64,000 nt of DNA, from contig NC_091664.1 of assembly GCF_042453785.1 (NCBI RefSeq), forward strand, positions 3,212,501 through 3,276,500. Direction: 5' to 3'. The translations under genes and the position numbers were made by a program. The notes beneath the pieces were generated by a model. It had not been told where the DNA came from, did not search any database, and saw nothing but the letters and a program-made list of their open reading frames with translations. Position 1 is the first letter of the stretch. Each line of letters opens with the position of its first letter. Shown in pieces: positions 42,412 to 53,137 of the stretch. The DNA is from Malus domestica. Taxonomy: Eukaryota; Streptophyta; Magnoliopsida; Rosales; Rosaceae.

Positions 42412-43524
42412 AAGCTACAAAGGAGGAAGAACCAGAAGATAACGACGAAATGGATGGTTTCCAAACTGATGATGATGATGAATATGGGATGGATCTGACA
42501 AGGAAATGGGACTTGATGCCGAGGATGGTGATGAAGTTGATAGCGTTAAACTTCAAAAGTTAGGTGTGCCCTGTTCTCTTATTAGAATTTTTTTAGAGAG
42601 AATACTTGCTATTCTATGGTGGTCATCTTTTATGATCTTTTGAGAGTAAGGGTGAAGTTAAACATGCTGTGTAGTGTCGTCACATTATCCTGGTTTGTGA
42701 TGCCTAATATTGACTGAACAATTCACCTTTCTAACTCATCCCAAAATTTGAATTTCATTTCCCCTTTTTTTGTTAAGATACTAAAATTACATCACAACAA
42801 GTTAGTCAGGCTTTCAGGTGATTCTCGATGCTTGATGTTTGTTCAAGTTCATTTTCTTTAAATTATTTTAGTTCTTGTGAGGTGTGATGTGAAAGGCCAG
42901 CATGGTGCTTGCCCAGGTACTATAAGTCAATAAAGATGCCTAACAGTCCCATAGGACCCTTATGCATGCAATTTAATGATGACGCGCTTAGTCCCCTGCA
43001 TCCCTTGAGATATTGTCGCGAGCTTTTTTATTTTCTGTTCAAATGATTGTATTTTCTTTTACTGCATGTTTTCACATTGTTCTTTCTTGCTATATGTATC
43101 CACTGCCGGCTAATTAATTATCGTTTGCGGGGTGCTACAGGCAAGTCTTTCCGCCCTAGTGATGAATATGACTCAGACTCGGACGATGATTTCAGTGATG
43201 ATGAGGAATTACAGTCACCAATTGATGATGTGGATCCTTTTATCCATTTTGTTGATGCAGTCAAAGGTATGTGGACAAACTTTCCCGTGTTATCTGTTGA
43301 ATAACTTTTAAATTTATGGCATTTTTGACATGTTTCCTTATTTCCTATGCGTTGCTCGTGAAGCCATGCAAGCATCAGATCCGTTGAGAGTTCACAGCCT
43401 TATGCAGACTCTGGACTTCCAGTATCAGGCTCTTGCAAATGGCGTTGCACAGCATGCTGAACAGAGGAGAGCAGAGATTGAAAAAGAGAAGATGGAGGAG
43501 GCAGCAGCTGCCACAGCTTCATGA
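42412..43524 (+). pseudogene. 3' fragment of an importin-beta-like (SAD2/IPO7-8-type) gene
   Basis: Three exon-like blocks with intact splice sites: 42412-42563, 43141-43266 and 43364-43524. They encode the acidic C-terminal tail of a plant importin-beta-like protein of the SAD2 type: EDNDEMDGFQTDDDDE; KSFRPSDEYDSDSDDDFSDD then SPIDDVDPFIHFVDAVK; and MQASDPLRVHSLMQTLDFQY ending in ...ATAS and a stop. The full-length nuclear import receptor has about 1000 residues; all upstream exons are absent. Exon one has an internal frame change between EYG and DKEMGLDAEDGD. Retained introns mean it was copied at the DNA level, not by retroposition. Function as a protein is unlikely. The 5' break is hidden between the MITE at 42088 and exon one. 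Confidence 0.88.
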
Positions 43525-44400
43525 TTTTGCTTCTCTCGTTGTGGCTTCAATTTTCCCTTGCTCTTCTTTGCCTCTTCCATTCATGTAGTAACGGGAATAT
43601 AGAGAAACAAAGTCGTTGACGGTCCATTCAGAGTATTTGGTTGCTTTGGTGGTCGCAGACTCGCAGTTGTCGGTTAGTCTAAAGGACTTATCATTTTGAA
43701 GTACTTGGAGCGGTTCTCTGATGAGTTCCAACAATATGCAAAATTTTGGGGAACTCTGGAGCTGGTACGTCAATTCTGGGTTTGGCTTTTAGTCATTGTG
43801 CGGTGAGTCAGGCCATTCTGTGGTAGGATACGCATTTCGGATCTATTTTTTCACAGATTGGTTAATTGGAAATGGTGGGTTTATTTATTTTCTTGACTTC
43901 TGCGTTGTTTATGTTATTAAATCGAAACTTTATGCAAGAACTGTAACTTTGTCTTCATTTTTGTTTGTTTGTTTGATGACCATAGCACCTACATTGGTGA
44001 ATGCTTCATGCAATCGAGGCCGGAAAAATATCGAAAATTGAAATTGTGTTTTAGACGTTACTTGCATTGCTGCTTGAATATTGTGAGCCAGTTTGTAGAA
44101 GAATCACTTTCAATTGTGGGTTTTCATATTTAATGCGTTGAATCACATCCGACCCAGACATTGAAAAATGAGCACTTGAATTCGTAGCAAGTAGATCAAT
44201 TTAATAAAAGGACAGGTTAATCAGAATAATAATAATATGAAAGCAATACTCACCTAATTGAAGACGTTGAATGGTCTGTTAAAAGAATGGAGATGGGTTT
44301 ATGGTGGCAGGTGGACTCCTTTGTCATAACTTTTTGGAGACTGGATCATTGATTTTGCAATTCATGTGGGTGATGGAGAAGTGCTTGAAGCAAAGCTACG
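43525..44400. other. 3' flank of the importin-like fragment
   Basis: The first ~500 bp have the composition of a 3' UTR and immediate downstream sequence carried along with the fragment. No other gene seen. Confidence 0.5.
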
Positions 44401-44404
44401 TTGG

Positions 44405-44600
44405 ACATTGTTAGGATGGTTAGGAAGCACATCCTAATTCCTAAGATGGATTATAAGAGTTTAAATACATGAGGTCTTAGGTTCGATTATCGTCAAAGGT
44501 AAATTTTAAATCATATTATTGCTAGTCTATTAGGAGACTTAGTCCACTCATTATCTCTTAGTGTAGATAATATCGTTTGTTCACACAAAAAAAAATTGTA
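44405..44600 (+). mobile_element. Candidate tRNA-derived SINE
   Basis: A box-B-like GGTTCGATTATCG (44478 on) sits within a sequence that ends TTAGTGTAGATAATATCG, TTTGTT and an A-run. The same tail recurs at 38725-38755, and in reverse at about 51275-51300 and 52740-52780. Box A was not clearly identified, so the assignment is tentative. Confidence 0.45.
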
Positions 44601-44838
44601 TTCAAACAAGATTTTAAAGGAGTTTATAACGGCCATTTGGTAACGTTTTATAAAAGGACTTTTGAAGAACTGTTTTGTAAAACCAGCAACACACACATAA
44701 TATTGATTTTTATGGTTTGAGAATCATCTAGTAGTTTAATTCGAGAATGATTTTTGAGAATGAAAACATTGTAAACACGTTTGGTATCAATATATAAAAT
44801 GTTAAAATAAATAATGTAAATTCGTGTTTGGTAGTAAT

Positions 44839-45170
44839 TGTGGAGACATAATAACCACATCCAATAGAAGATGGACATATGGACACTATGCTCAATATGT
44901 GCTCTTACCAACAAGGACCTTCAGAACTACTAGCTGGCAGGACTATGGATATTGGCTTGCATCATCAAGGACTGCCTAGTATGTTCTGCAATCTCCCCGC
45001 CCAGCTACCTGCTAGGATTATTCCCTATAAATAGGCAAGTAACAAAGGAAACCGTAATCACCACTTACTACTAAGAACTCTCTCAAGTTCTCTTTTCTAT
45101 CCACTACTTTTGACTTAGGCATGAGATGCCCTTCGATACATCCTCACCCAGATATCCACGTGGACCCAAA
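44839..45170 (+). mobile_element. Candidate solo LTR
   Basis: The stretch starts TGTGGAGACATAATAACC, has a TATA-like CCCTATAAATAGG at about 45022-45034, and then a CT-rich leader (AACTCTCTCAAGTTCTCTT), the arrangement of an LTR. No partner LTR, right end or duplication was found. Confidence 0.35.
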
Positions 45171-45775
45171 AATCAAGGCATGCTAGCCATCACTTGGAGG
45201 GTCACAAAGCCATAATATATAAGTGATGTGTAAAAGTACAGATACATTAAAACCAAAGTCTAACTAAAAGTGCGCATTGTAGGGTGAACCCTTATTACAA
45301 AGCATGCAATGTCAGAGCATATTTAAAAATGTAACACAATTAAAGAATATTCTCATTTGGATAGGATGGATATTTGTACGAAGTAACATAAAATAACTTT
45401 TTACATAATCGGAACAGGATGTCAGCAAGTACCAATGATCCTCGTCTACACTAGAATACAACTACTAAGTCCTACAGGGCGCAAAACAAAAATATGAGTG
45501 AGCAAAAATATAAAGATTTTCTAAAACCTTTGTTTCTTGGAATATAGTAACCCCTCACACCCTATCCACTATTATACTGGATCACATGTTATATTTGGAC
45601 TTTTTAGTTAGTGCGGATCTTGTCGCGTTTAGCCTTTTAGGTGTTTTTACAGTTATGTTGATATTCATATCTTGTACATGTCTCTAATTTATTGTTGAAA
45701 TTGTTTTAACGAATATCACTATTTTTTAAGAACATTAAAACAATTTCACATGAGAAAATTCAATTTAATAAGATT
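45171..45775. other. Non-coding spacer
   Basis: AT-rich sequence without recognisable gene or repeat. Confidence 0.6.
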
Positions 45776-45917
45776 GCTAAGGAGACTCTCTCAAAGTGAG
45801 ACTCTTCATGGGCTCTCAGCCACCTCATACTTTTGGCACAATGTTTTACAATGTTGGCACGAAAATTGTGTAAAAAACATGAGATAACGGAGAGTCAAAA
45901 GTAAGAGTCTCCTTAGC
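45776..45917. mobile_element. MITE of the GCTAAGGAGACTC family
   Basis: GCTAAGGAGACTCTC at the left is mirrored by AGAGTCTCCTTAGC at the right, over about 140 bp. It is the best-preserved inverted ends of this family in the window. Related to 39166-39305 and 46528-46665. Confidence 0.8.
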
Positions 45918-46527
45918 GTTTATAATTTGAACATTTAACATTTTCCAATAAAGTAGAGATTAAATAATTATTGGCAAGTCCTTATAGATTTTAAACTCAA
46001 GCACTCTTTTCGTAAGCATTTGACATCCTCCGCTTTTCTAAAAAGATTAATTTAAGGACGAGTATCATTTTTTTTCTTTTTTTTTTTTTTGAGATCAAGG
46101 AGGATCTTTAAGATTTCTGAACTCCACTTAAACAATTAATTACACTTAAATTCAAATTTAATCTCTCTGTCATTTAATCCAAGTGGCTTTGAGAAGTCTG
46201 AGGATTCGACACCCAGATGATTCTTTCCAAAACATAAAAGTCAAGAGAGTTTTGTCTAGTTGTTCATTTGATTTGATTTCTCTTGTCCCTTTTTACCTTA
46301 TTGAGTTTTTATAAGGCCCCATATACGTATTTCAATACATTTAAGAACCATTCAACTTCTGACGCATGTATACCTCCAACCCTTTTGGTATGGAAATGAC
46401 ATAGTATATAGTCCCATATATTGCATTATTAGGTTAAGCTGAGTCACTAAACCATATTTGTAAGAACTTTTAACAACCATTGCTTCAATCTTAAAGAGGG
46501 GTTGGATTAGCCTTTTTTTTTTTTTTT

Positions 46528-46665
46528 TGAGAAATGCTAAGGACACTCTCAAGTGGGACTCTTCATGGACTTTCTGTCACTTCATAGTTTAACATTAATT
46601 TTCGTGTCAACAATATAAAACATTGTGCAAAAAACATGATGTAACGAAAAGTCCATAGAGAGTCC
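46528..46665. mobile_element. MITE of the AATGCTAAGGAGAC family, copy in backbone B
   Basis: Orthologous to 39166-39305. It is preceded by a T-run, and its right end abuts the MULE whose target duplication starts at 46666. Confidence 0.65.
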
Positions 46666-46674
46666 TAAACATAA

Positions 46675-47950
46675 GGGTTTTTATCACAAATGGTTCCTGA
46701 AATTGACCATCATCATCAAGATAGTCCCTGAAATTGAAAATCAATCAATGTAGTCCCTAAAAATAAGTGTCGCAAATCAATGTGGTCATTCCAACACAAT
46801 TCTGTTAAGTGCTGATGTGACGCATAAATGGGCCCTACAAGTCTTTTTTTTTCTTTCAAATGGTCCTTGAAATTGACCCATGACATCAGAATGGTCCTTG
46901 AAATTGATCCGCGACATTAGAATGGTCCCTGAAATTGAAAATTGATTAATGTAGGTCCACAAGTAAGTGTCTCAATCAATGTAGTCATTCCGTCACAATT
47001 CTGTCAAAAATTCTGTTATGTGCTGATGTGACACATAAATGTATCACACAAGTCTAATTAAATTAAAAAAATTACAAATAGGGTTAATAATTTAATAGTT
47101 AATAAAAAAATTGTCAACCTAACAACCTAGTCTTGCAATCACCTCTGGTCCCAGTTCACATTTCTCTACCTCTTTCGCTATCTATTCTCTAAAAAAATCT
47201 CAATACACTCATCTTTACACACTTCGACTTCACTGAATTGAACCTGGATTGAGATCACCTTTGGTGACGGCTTGGCCTATTGGCAACGACTACTGGGACA
47301 TCACTGTTAACATTTAGGCAATCAACATTCTCACAACTTAATCTTGGAGACCATGTTTAGCGCTTCCATAATGGTCCGGTGATGCAAAGAACAACGAGGT
47401 CTGCCTTCAAATAATGAGGTTATAGCTGAGGTGCATCCATTGTTGGTTGAAAACTATTTCCACACCTCTTCTTAGGCCTTGGTTAAGCCTTGTGCCTTTG
47501 AGAATTTATGGAAGGAATCTCTCTTCGGAGTAGGCCCTACTATAAGGAAAAAAAAAATCAGTTGAGCAAAAAGATACTTAGACAACTTTTTTTTAATTAA
47601 TTATTAAACCCACATCAGCACATAAGAAATCTTTTTACAAAATTGTGGTGGAAGGATTATATTGATTTGCGACACCTATTTTCAATGACTACATTGATTG
47701 ATTTTCAATTTCAATGACCATATTGATGGTGTGAGTCAATTTAAGGGACCATTTGTGATAAAAACCCGTAAAAGTTGTGGGCCCATTTATGTGCCAGATC
47801 AGCACTTAACGGAATTTTAACATAATTGTGACCAAAGGACCACATTAATTTAAGACACCTATTTTCAGGGACTACATTGTTTGATTTTTAATTTCAGGGA
47901 CCATCTTGATGATGAGGGTCAATTTCAAAAACCATTTGTGATAAAAACCC
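46675..47950. mobile_element. Mutator-like element with a nested relative
   Basis: The ends GGGTTTTTATCACAAATGG and CCATTTGTGATAAAAACCC are inverted repeats extending for about 180 bp. The flanks are the 9-bp duplication TAAACATAA (46666-46674 and 47951-47959). A second set of the same ends lies inside (about 46850 and 47766), so one family member inserted into another. No transposase; the core is about 500 bp of AT-rich DNA. Confidence 0.9.
46850..47766. mobile_element. Inner nested Mutator-like element
   Basis: It starts in TTTCAAATGGTCCTTGAAATT and ends ACCATTTGTGATAAAAACCC, matching the terminal sequence of the outer element. The outer element's TIR sequence (GGGCCC...CATAAATG) resumes on both sides. 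The left boundary is blurred by a T-run. Confidence 0.7.
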
Positions 47951-47959
47951 TAAACATAA

Positions 47960-49167
47960 TGTGTTTCATAGTGCACTTTATATATACTTTTCCCTCAATC
48001 ATGTCATCCATATATTTATGCTTTTGGATTGGATTATCTTTTCTTTTCTCTTCCCTTCCATCTATCATGCCATCCATATATTTATGCTTTTGGATTGGAT
48101 AATCTTTTCTTTTCTCTTCTCAAGTCAATTTTCTAGTAGCTGTATTTGCAATGGATTGACATCTACAGCTCTAACTAGAAACTGCTTTGAGGAAATAAAT
48201 ATGCGCAATATCTACAAGTTGATCAGTTTAAGGATAGATGAGTTTGGATAAAGATGTTGATATTATACTATTTATTTCTAAAAAAGCATTGTCTTCGGCT
48301 GACAATAATGCTAGGAAGATATATTTAAGCTGAGTTTGATACCTAATTGTAAGCTTACTTATAATGACATAACTTTATTGTAAGTGAATTATCCTGTTTT
48401 AAAAGTATCGTAGCTTTGTAAATATACTCATAACCTTGTGATCTAGTGATCATTGCTGGAAATCTAAAGTCATGTCATGTGAATGTGAGGAAGGTATATA
48501 TTTGTTGCGAGTTCGATAATCGGTTTTGGCTAGCTTGTTCACTAGATTGTTAATTAGTTGGTATGGATTAAACATATTTTTTGAGTTTTTATTTTAATTT
48601 AACGATATATGTATATTAATGGGTGGGGATTTTTGGTTAGAAAACAAAGTGGGCATGCAATAATATTTTAGTATCGAACTCATCATCTACTGATGTTAAA
48701 CCCAAATCTCTTACTTATACGTAGAGAAAAATACTATTTGACCATAGACTACTAAATGACATTTTCAAAGTTTTAAAACACAGAGGGCTTAAAATCTTGT
48801 GTACAAAATGTGGACAATCTTCGTATGCTCATAAATGCATGGGTTTGGGATGCTCTGAAAGTAACAACCTTAATTATATACATGCATATCCTTTTTGACG
48901 TACATGCATACACAGTTATTACCAGATGAAGCAATTTTAGAAAGACTTTTAGCCTGGAAATGATGAGATTTATATCTGAGGGCACAAAAATATTGCCCTT
49001 TATGTAATAATTAAATTTCTGGTGTTTGTAGTACTGTTTAAAGTCTAAAGAACACAGGCAACCACACACTTTATAGTCAGCGATTGTTAATCAATTAGAA
49101 GAACAACTAGATTATAAAGATGATATAGATAATATATATATATATGTGTGCGCGCGCGCGCGCGCCA
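47960..49167. other. Non-coding part of backbone B
   Basis: Homologous to 39310-40870. No gene seen. A ~70-bp unit with CCATCCATATATTTATGCTT is duplicated at 48005-48100, and an alternating GC run (CGCGCGCGCG) lies at 49150-49166. Confidence 0.6.
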
Positions 49168-49462
49168 AAAATATATCACCTCATAAGGAAGGGTGGCTTT
49201 TCCTTTTGAGTGCAACTTTGCACCAAACATATACATTTAAGAAGAATTATGTTAAAGCTGATATAGAATAAGCTGCTTGCATCTCGTTTTCCCATTATTA
49301 TTGGATGAATTGATAAAATATATCACCTCATAAGGAAGGGTGGCTTTTCCTTTTGAGTGCAACTTTGCACCTAACATATACATTTAAGAAGAATTATGTT
49401 AAAGCTGATATAGAATAAGCTGCTTGCATCTCGTTTTCCCATTATTATTGGATGAATTGATA
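49168..49462 (+). repeat. 148-bp tandem duplication in backbone B
   Basis: A unit with AAATATATCACCTCATAAGG and GGATGAATTGATA occurs twice, back to back. Backbone A has a single copy (about 40815-41010), so the duplication is recent. Confidence 0.88.
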
Positions 49463-49835
49463 TAAATATAAATAAATAAATATATATATATATATATATT
49501 CTTGAGTATATTACATAAAACTATCTCAACTATTGGGTCAGTCACAGTTTCATATCTCATCTTTAAAATATTTCAATGTTATACCTCATCTTACAAATTT
49601 GTTACAATTTCATACATTCCGTCAATTTGTCTGTTAATTCTTCAATTAAATAGTAACGTGGCTTGAGACGAGATCCATTTTCTATTAAAAAATTAATTAA
49701 ATATTAAATACTAAAAAAATAATAATAATAATTTTTTTTGGCATGGGGGACCCACCCCATATCCCCTCACCCTTCTTCCCCGCTCCCGTCTTCCCCAACC
49801 CAAAACAAGAACCACCCCAAACCCAAATCCCAAAA

Positions 49836-50240
49836 ATGGCGACATGGGTTTTGTTCATTTGGTATTTTTCTCTTACCCCTTTTGATTTTTTTAGGTGCAA
49901 AGCTCGCCCCCAAGGTGGGTGTGAACTACGGCCAGCTGGACAACAACCTCCCACCATCGTCACAATTGGTGAAACTCATCCAGTCACTCAAGGCCAAGCG
50001 AGTCAAGCTCTACGACGCCAACCCCAAAATCCTCACCGCCCTCCGTAACACCGGCCTCCAGGTCTTCATCATGGTCCCCAACGAGCTCATTAACAACATC
50101 TCCTCCAATTAAACGCTCGCCCACCATTGGGTCCACACCAACTTTGTCCTCTCTGATTTGGTACCTCCTCGTTGGAAACGACATCCTCAGCCAACCCGAT
50201 AAACAGATATGGTATAATCTCGTACCCGCAATGCGAACAC
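49836..50240 (+). pseudogene. Captured glucan endo-1,3-beta-glucosidase (GH17) fragment
   Basis: An ATG at 49836 opens a signal-peptide-like MATWVLFIWYFSLTPF. A TTTTTTTAG acceptor-like junction at about 49894 then leads into another frame encoding KVGVNYGQLDNNLPPSSQ, LIQSLKAKRVKLYDANPKIL and LQVFIMVPNEL. This is the conserved N-terminal region of plant GH17 beta-1,3-glucanases. After a stop at 50110-50112, a shifted frame continues with YLLVGNDILSQPDKQIWYN to about 50230. The catalytic glutamates of the later domain are absent. It sits entirely inside the Pack-MULE. Non-functional. Confidence 0.88.
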
Positions 50241-50489
50241 CAAACAGTGTACTAGCACGGAGTGGAATTTCGGGTTGTTATACCAGAACGGGTTGCATGT
50301 GTACCCGATTGACTTGAGCGGGAAGACGTCTTTGTCGGAGTACTTGCCGTTGCCGACAGCGACAAATAACAAGCCATATAAAAGGTCAATTTGGTGCATG
50401 GTGGCGAAGGGAGTGAATAGGAGTGCGGTGGCGTAGACTCTATCGTACGCCTGCTCGTGAATAGGGCCGCCGTCGTAACATTGAGGCAC
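50187..50489 (-). CDS. Unidentified ORF in the Pack-MULE interior
   Basis: A 100-codon minus-strand frame (MPQCYDGGPIHEQAYDRVYA...) overlaps the end of the GH17 fragment on the opposite strand. Its composition is protein-like in 50250-50489 and could be a second captured fragment in inverse orientation. I cannot assign a family. Confidence 0.25.
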   Translation of the reverse strand: MPQCYDGGPIHEQAYDRVYATALLFTPFATMHQIDLLYGLLFVAVGNGKYSDKDVFPLKSIGYTCNPFWYNNPKFHSVLVHCLVFALRVRDYTISVYRVG

Positions 50490-50923
50490 GGGGGGAAGCA
50501 GTGCGGTTGAAGAAGGTGGAGGAACGGGAGGAGAAGCTGGAAGTGAAGGAGGCGAAGGCAGAAGCAGACGAGAAGCTGGAGTGGAGGAGGCGAAGGCGGG
50601 TCAGATCTGGGTTTTGGGTGGTTCTGGTTTTGGGTTGGGGGAAGACGGGAGCGGGGAAGAAGGGTGAGGGCGATAAGGGGTGGCTCCCTCACCCCCATAC
50701 AAAAAATTTTTTTTTAAGTTTTTAATATTTAATTAATTTTCAAATAGAGAGTAGGTCCATCTCAAGTCACATCACTATTTAACGGAAGAATTGATAGACA
50801 AACTGACCGAAGGTATAAAATTGTAACAAATTCGTAAGATGAGGTTGACATTGGAATGTTTTAAAGATAGGATATAAAACTGTGATTGACCCAATAGTTG
50901 AGGTAATTTTATGTAATTTACCC

Positions 50924-51577
50924 ATTTATATAAAGCCAACAAGTCCAATGAATACTGTTTTTTTATGTCACAAGCTTCACCAAAAAAAAAAAAGAGGACA
51001 AAAATGCCCCTCGAACAAACTTCAAAAGCAACCCAAAATAATGCATCATATATGACAGAGGTATTTTCGTCATTTTAATGATTAATTTTTTTGTACAGAT
51101 TTTTTTAATTAGTAACTCACAATAGGTTAGCCATAATGTGATTTAATCAGCTGTTCATTAAATATTATTTTCTCTATTTTTAAACACGTTCAAAAAATTT
51201 TAAGAGGCATGCAATGCCGGTTATAAAAAAGATCTTTCGCATGCGAATAATAATGTAATTAAATAATTGTCAAATGATTGTTTTAAAAAAAAATGATATT
51301 ATCTACACTAAGGGAGAGGGATTGACTTAGCCTCACAATAGACTAGCAATAATGTGATTCAATAGTTGTTTAGTAAATATTATTTTCTTTATTCTTAATG
51401 TAAATTCTATAGATATCGATTTTATTATGTGGATTCAGCTCATTTAATTGGTTTATAAGATTATTCATTTACTTCAAATATTTGACTTTCCTTTTGTCAA
51501 TTTACGCATATAAATATATTTAAAATGTGTAAATCATACGTAACACACCATGATTCAAAAAATACCTTCTGCACCAT
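50924..51577 (+). mobile_element. Helitron copy, inverse to 38394-39106, truncated
   Basis: Starting TTATATAAAGCCAACAAG, it is the reverse-orientation relative of the Helitron in backbone A (shared stretches include GCAACCCAAAATAATGCAT and CATCTACACTAAGGG-type sequence). The terminal TC at the 5' end is lost at the Pack-MULE border. The 3' hairpin/CTAG end is missing after CTTCTGCACC near 51577. Confidence 0.7.
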
Positions 51578-51699
51578 GAAAAAAAATGTGCATAACTTGA
51601 TTAAGAAAAATAATCACCGTTTCATCTGAAACTATTGAACTAAAATGTGCATAATTTGATACAAGACTTCCTGCCGACAGTGTATGCTGATACATGGAG

Positions 51700-51905
51700 G
51701 TGAATTGTCTGCCCTCCCATTTTCATACTCTCCTCATGGCCTCATGTGATGTGTGGTTACGGTTAAGTCACGTCAATATTTTATATTAATTTTTTATAGA
51801 AATAATAAAATAAAAAGTAATAGGATATAAAATGTTGACGTGGCTTAACCATGACCACACAAACAGTAGAGCATGGATAGAGTATAAAAATAGGAAGGCA
51901 AACAA
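51700..51905. mobile_element. Palindromic MITE-like sequence
   Basis: TGTGGTTACGGTTAAGTCACG is mirrored by GACGTGGCTTAACCATGACC around a TTTATA core. A related, shorter palindrome occurs at 53605-53730 and a single arm near 39740. Confidence 0.6.
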
Positions 51906-52017
51906 TCCACCTCCGCTGATACATACATGCTTTATTTTCTAATTCCTAACTTATATATCATAGATTGCAACCAGCAACTACAAAGTATCGCAATTTTTTT
52001 TTTCCTAGAAAAAGATG

Positions 52018-52212
52018 TCATCCGCCACCTTTTATAGCCGGATTCCCTTCAACTTAATCCATTTAATCTGAAATTCGGACCGTTCAAATTTGATTCAACG
52101 GTTACAGTTATTATCATTTTAAAAAGATCCTTTATTTGTAATCGTTAAATCAAATTTAAATAGTTCGAATCTTGAACTAAATGGATTAAGTGGAAAGATA
52201 TCTGAAGAATTC
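52018..52212. mobile_element. Fold-back MITE-like sequence
   Basis: ACTTAATCCATTTAATCTG with CCGTTCAAATTTGATTCAACG pairs with the mirror TTAAATCAAATTTAAATAG and AACTAAATGGATTAAGT. No coding capacity. Confidence 0.65.
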
Positions 52213-52380
52213 CTTTTCCCTTTTATATATATCAATTCAAATTGCAAATTTTGACATTGACATTGCGTTACAGTACTAGCTAGTGGATGTGTTTGATTTG
52301 ACGTAGTACAGAAACACTGCCATAATTAATTTAAGGCTAATCTCAAGTACAATAAAGGCTACTTTATGAGATAAAAATTA

Positions 52381-52534
52381 GAGAATTTTAACGAAAAACA
52401 TCCGGTACTGTTCACTTTAACGAAAAATTACATTTTTACACTAAAAAGTCAATCCTGGTACTATTTATTTTACCCTTTATTTTGTCCTTATCATTAAAAC
52501 TCAAAGTTTTCAAGTCATTTTCATTAGTTTTCCT
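52381..52534 (+). mobile_element. 154-bp MITE, copy 2
   Basis: It is the same length and sequence family as the MITE at 59401-59554, including TCAATCCTGGTACTATT and TTGTCCTTATCATTAAAACT. It is flanked by the 9-bp duplication TAAAAATTA (52372-52380 and 52535-52543). Confidence 0.9.
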
Positions 52535-52674
52535 TAAAAATTATGTAATTAACATTTTGGCCTTAGTCTTGTACTTAAACGTACGTCAATTTTCCGGAAT
52601 TTCATATTATAACCTTCTCAAAGAAATTCAAAGTTCAAAATTCTAAACCCAAACCGACATACTTATGGACATAA

Positions 52675-53010
52675 CAGTAGGCCTTATATCCACTAGCATT
52701 TATGCATGCGTTCAAGAGTGCAAAATGTTGACAAATGATTGTTTTTTTTTTAAGAAATGGTATTATCTACACTAAAAAAATAGGATGAGCTTAGTTTTAC
52801 AATGGCTTAGTAATAATATGATTCAATCAGTTATTTATTAAGTATTATTTTTTCTATTCTTAATGTAAATTCTATAGAAATCAATTTTATTATGTGAATT
52901 CAGCTGTTTTAATTGGTTTATAAAGAATTTCTTCTAGCATGATATAAAACTATTTATTTAGTTCAAATATTTGACTTTCGTTTTATCAATTAACGTGGAT
53001 GTATATATAT
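52675..53010. other. Composite Helitron/SINE-like fragments
   Basis: CACTAGCATTTATGCATGCG resembles a Helitron 3' end on the minus strand. The rest (from about 52735) repeats the 51270-51570 segment in the same orientation. The stretch ends in an (AT)n run at 52999-53022. Confidence 0.45.
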
Positions 53011-53137
53011 ATATATATATATAGAGGACTTAATTATTGTGCAGCAGTGATTTATACACAATAATAGTGTAGCATTGATTAGTAATTACTTAACCAGCAA
53101 GCAAGGAGTATTATATGTCTGCAGGTACATTACGTAT

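Larger units (their letters stand above)
49504..50923. mobile_element. Pack-MULE carrying gene fragments
   Basis: Inverted ends of about 220 bp: GAGTATATTACATAAAACTA on the left and the mirror of GGGTAAATTACATAAAATTA on the right, both continuing into CTCAACTATTGGGTCA. The interior (49738-50700) is GC-rich and protein-like, unlike the ends, and contains a GH17 glucanase fragment plus an unidentified minus-strand frame. A 9-bp duplication could not be verified in the AT-rich flanks. The right end abuts a Helitron-like sequence. Confidence 0.88.
45960..53137. repeat. Backbone B of the second segmental duplication
   Basis: Colinear with backbone A (26490-41128) apart from private insertions at 46675-47950 and 49504 to about 53010. 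It carries empty sites for most of backbone A's insertions. Its right end lies about 1.5 kb left of PME-UGT copy 2. No host gene recognised. Confidence 0.85.
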
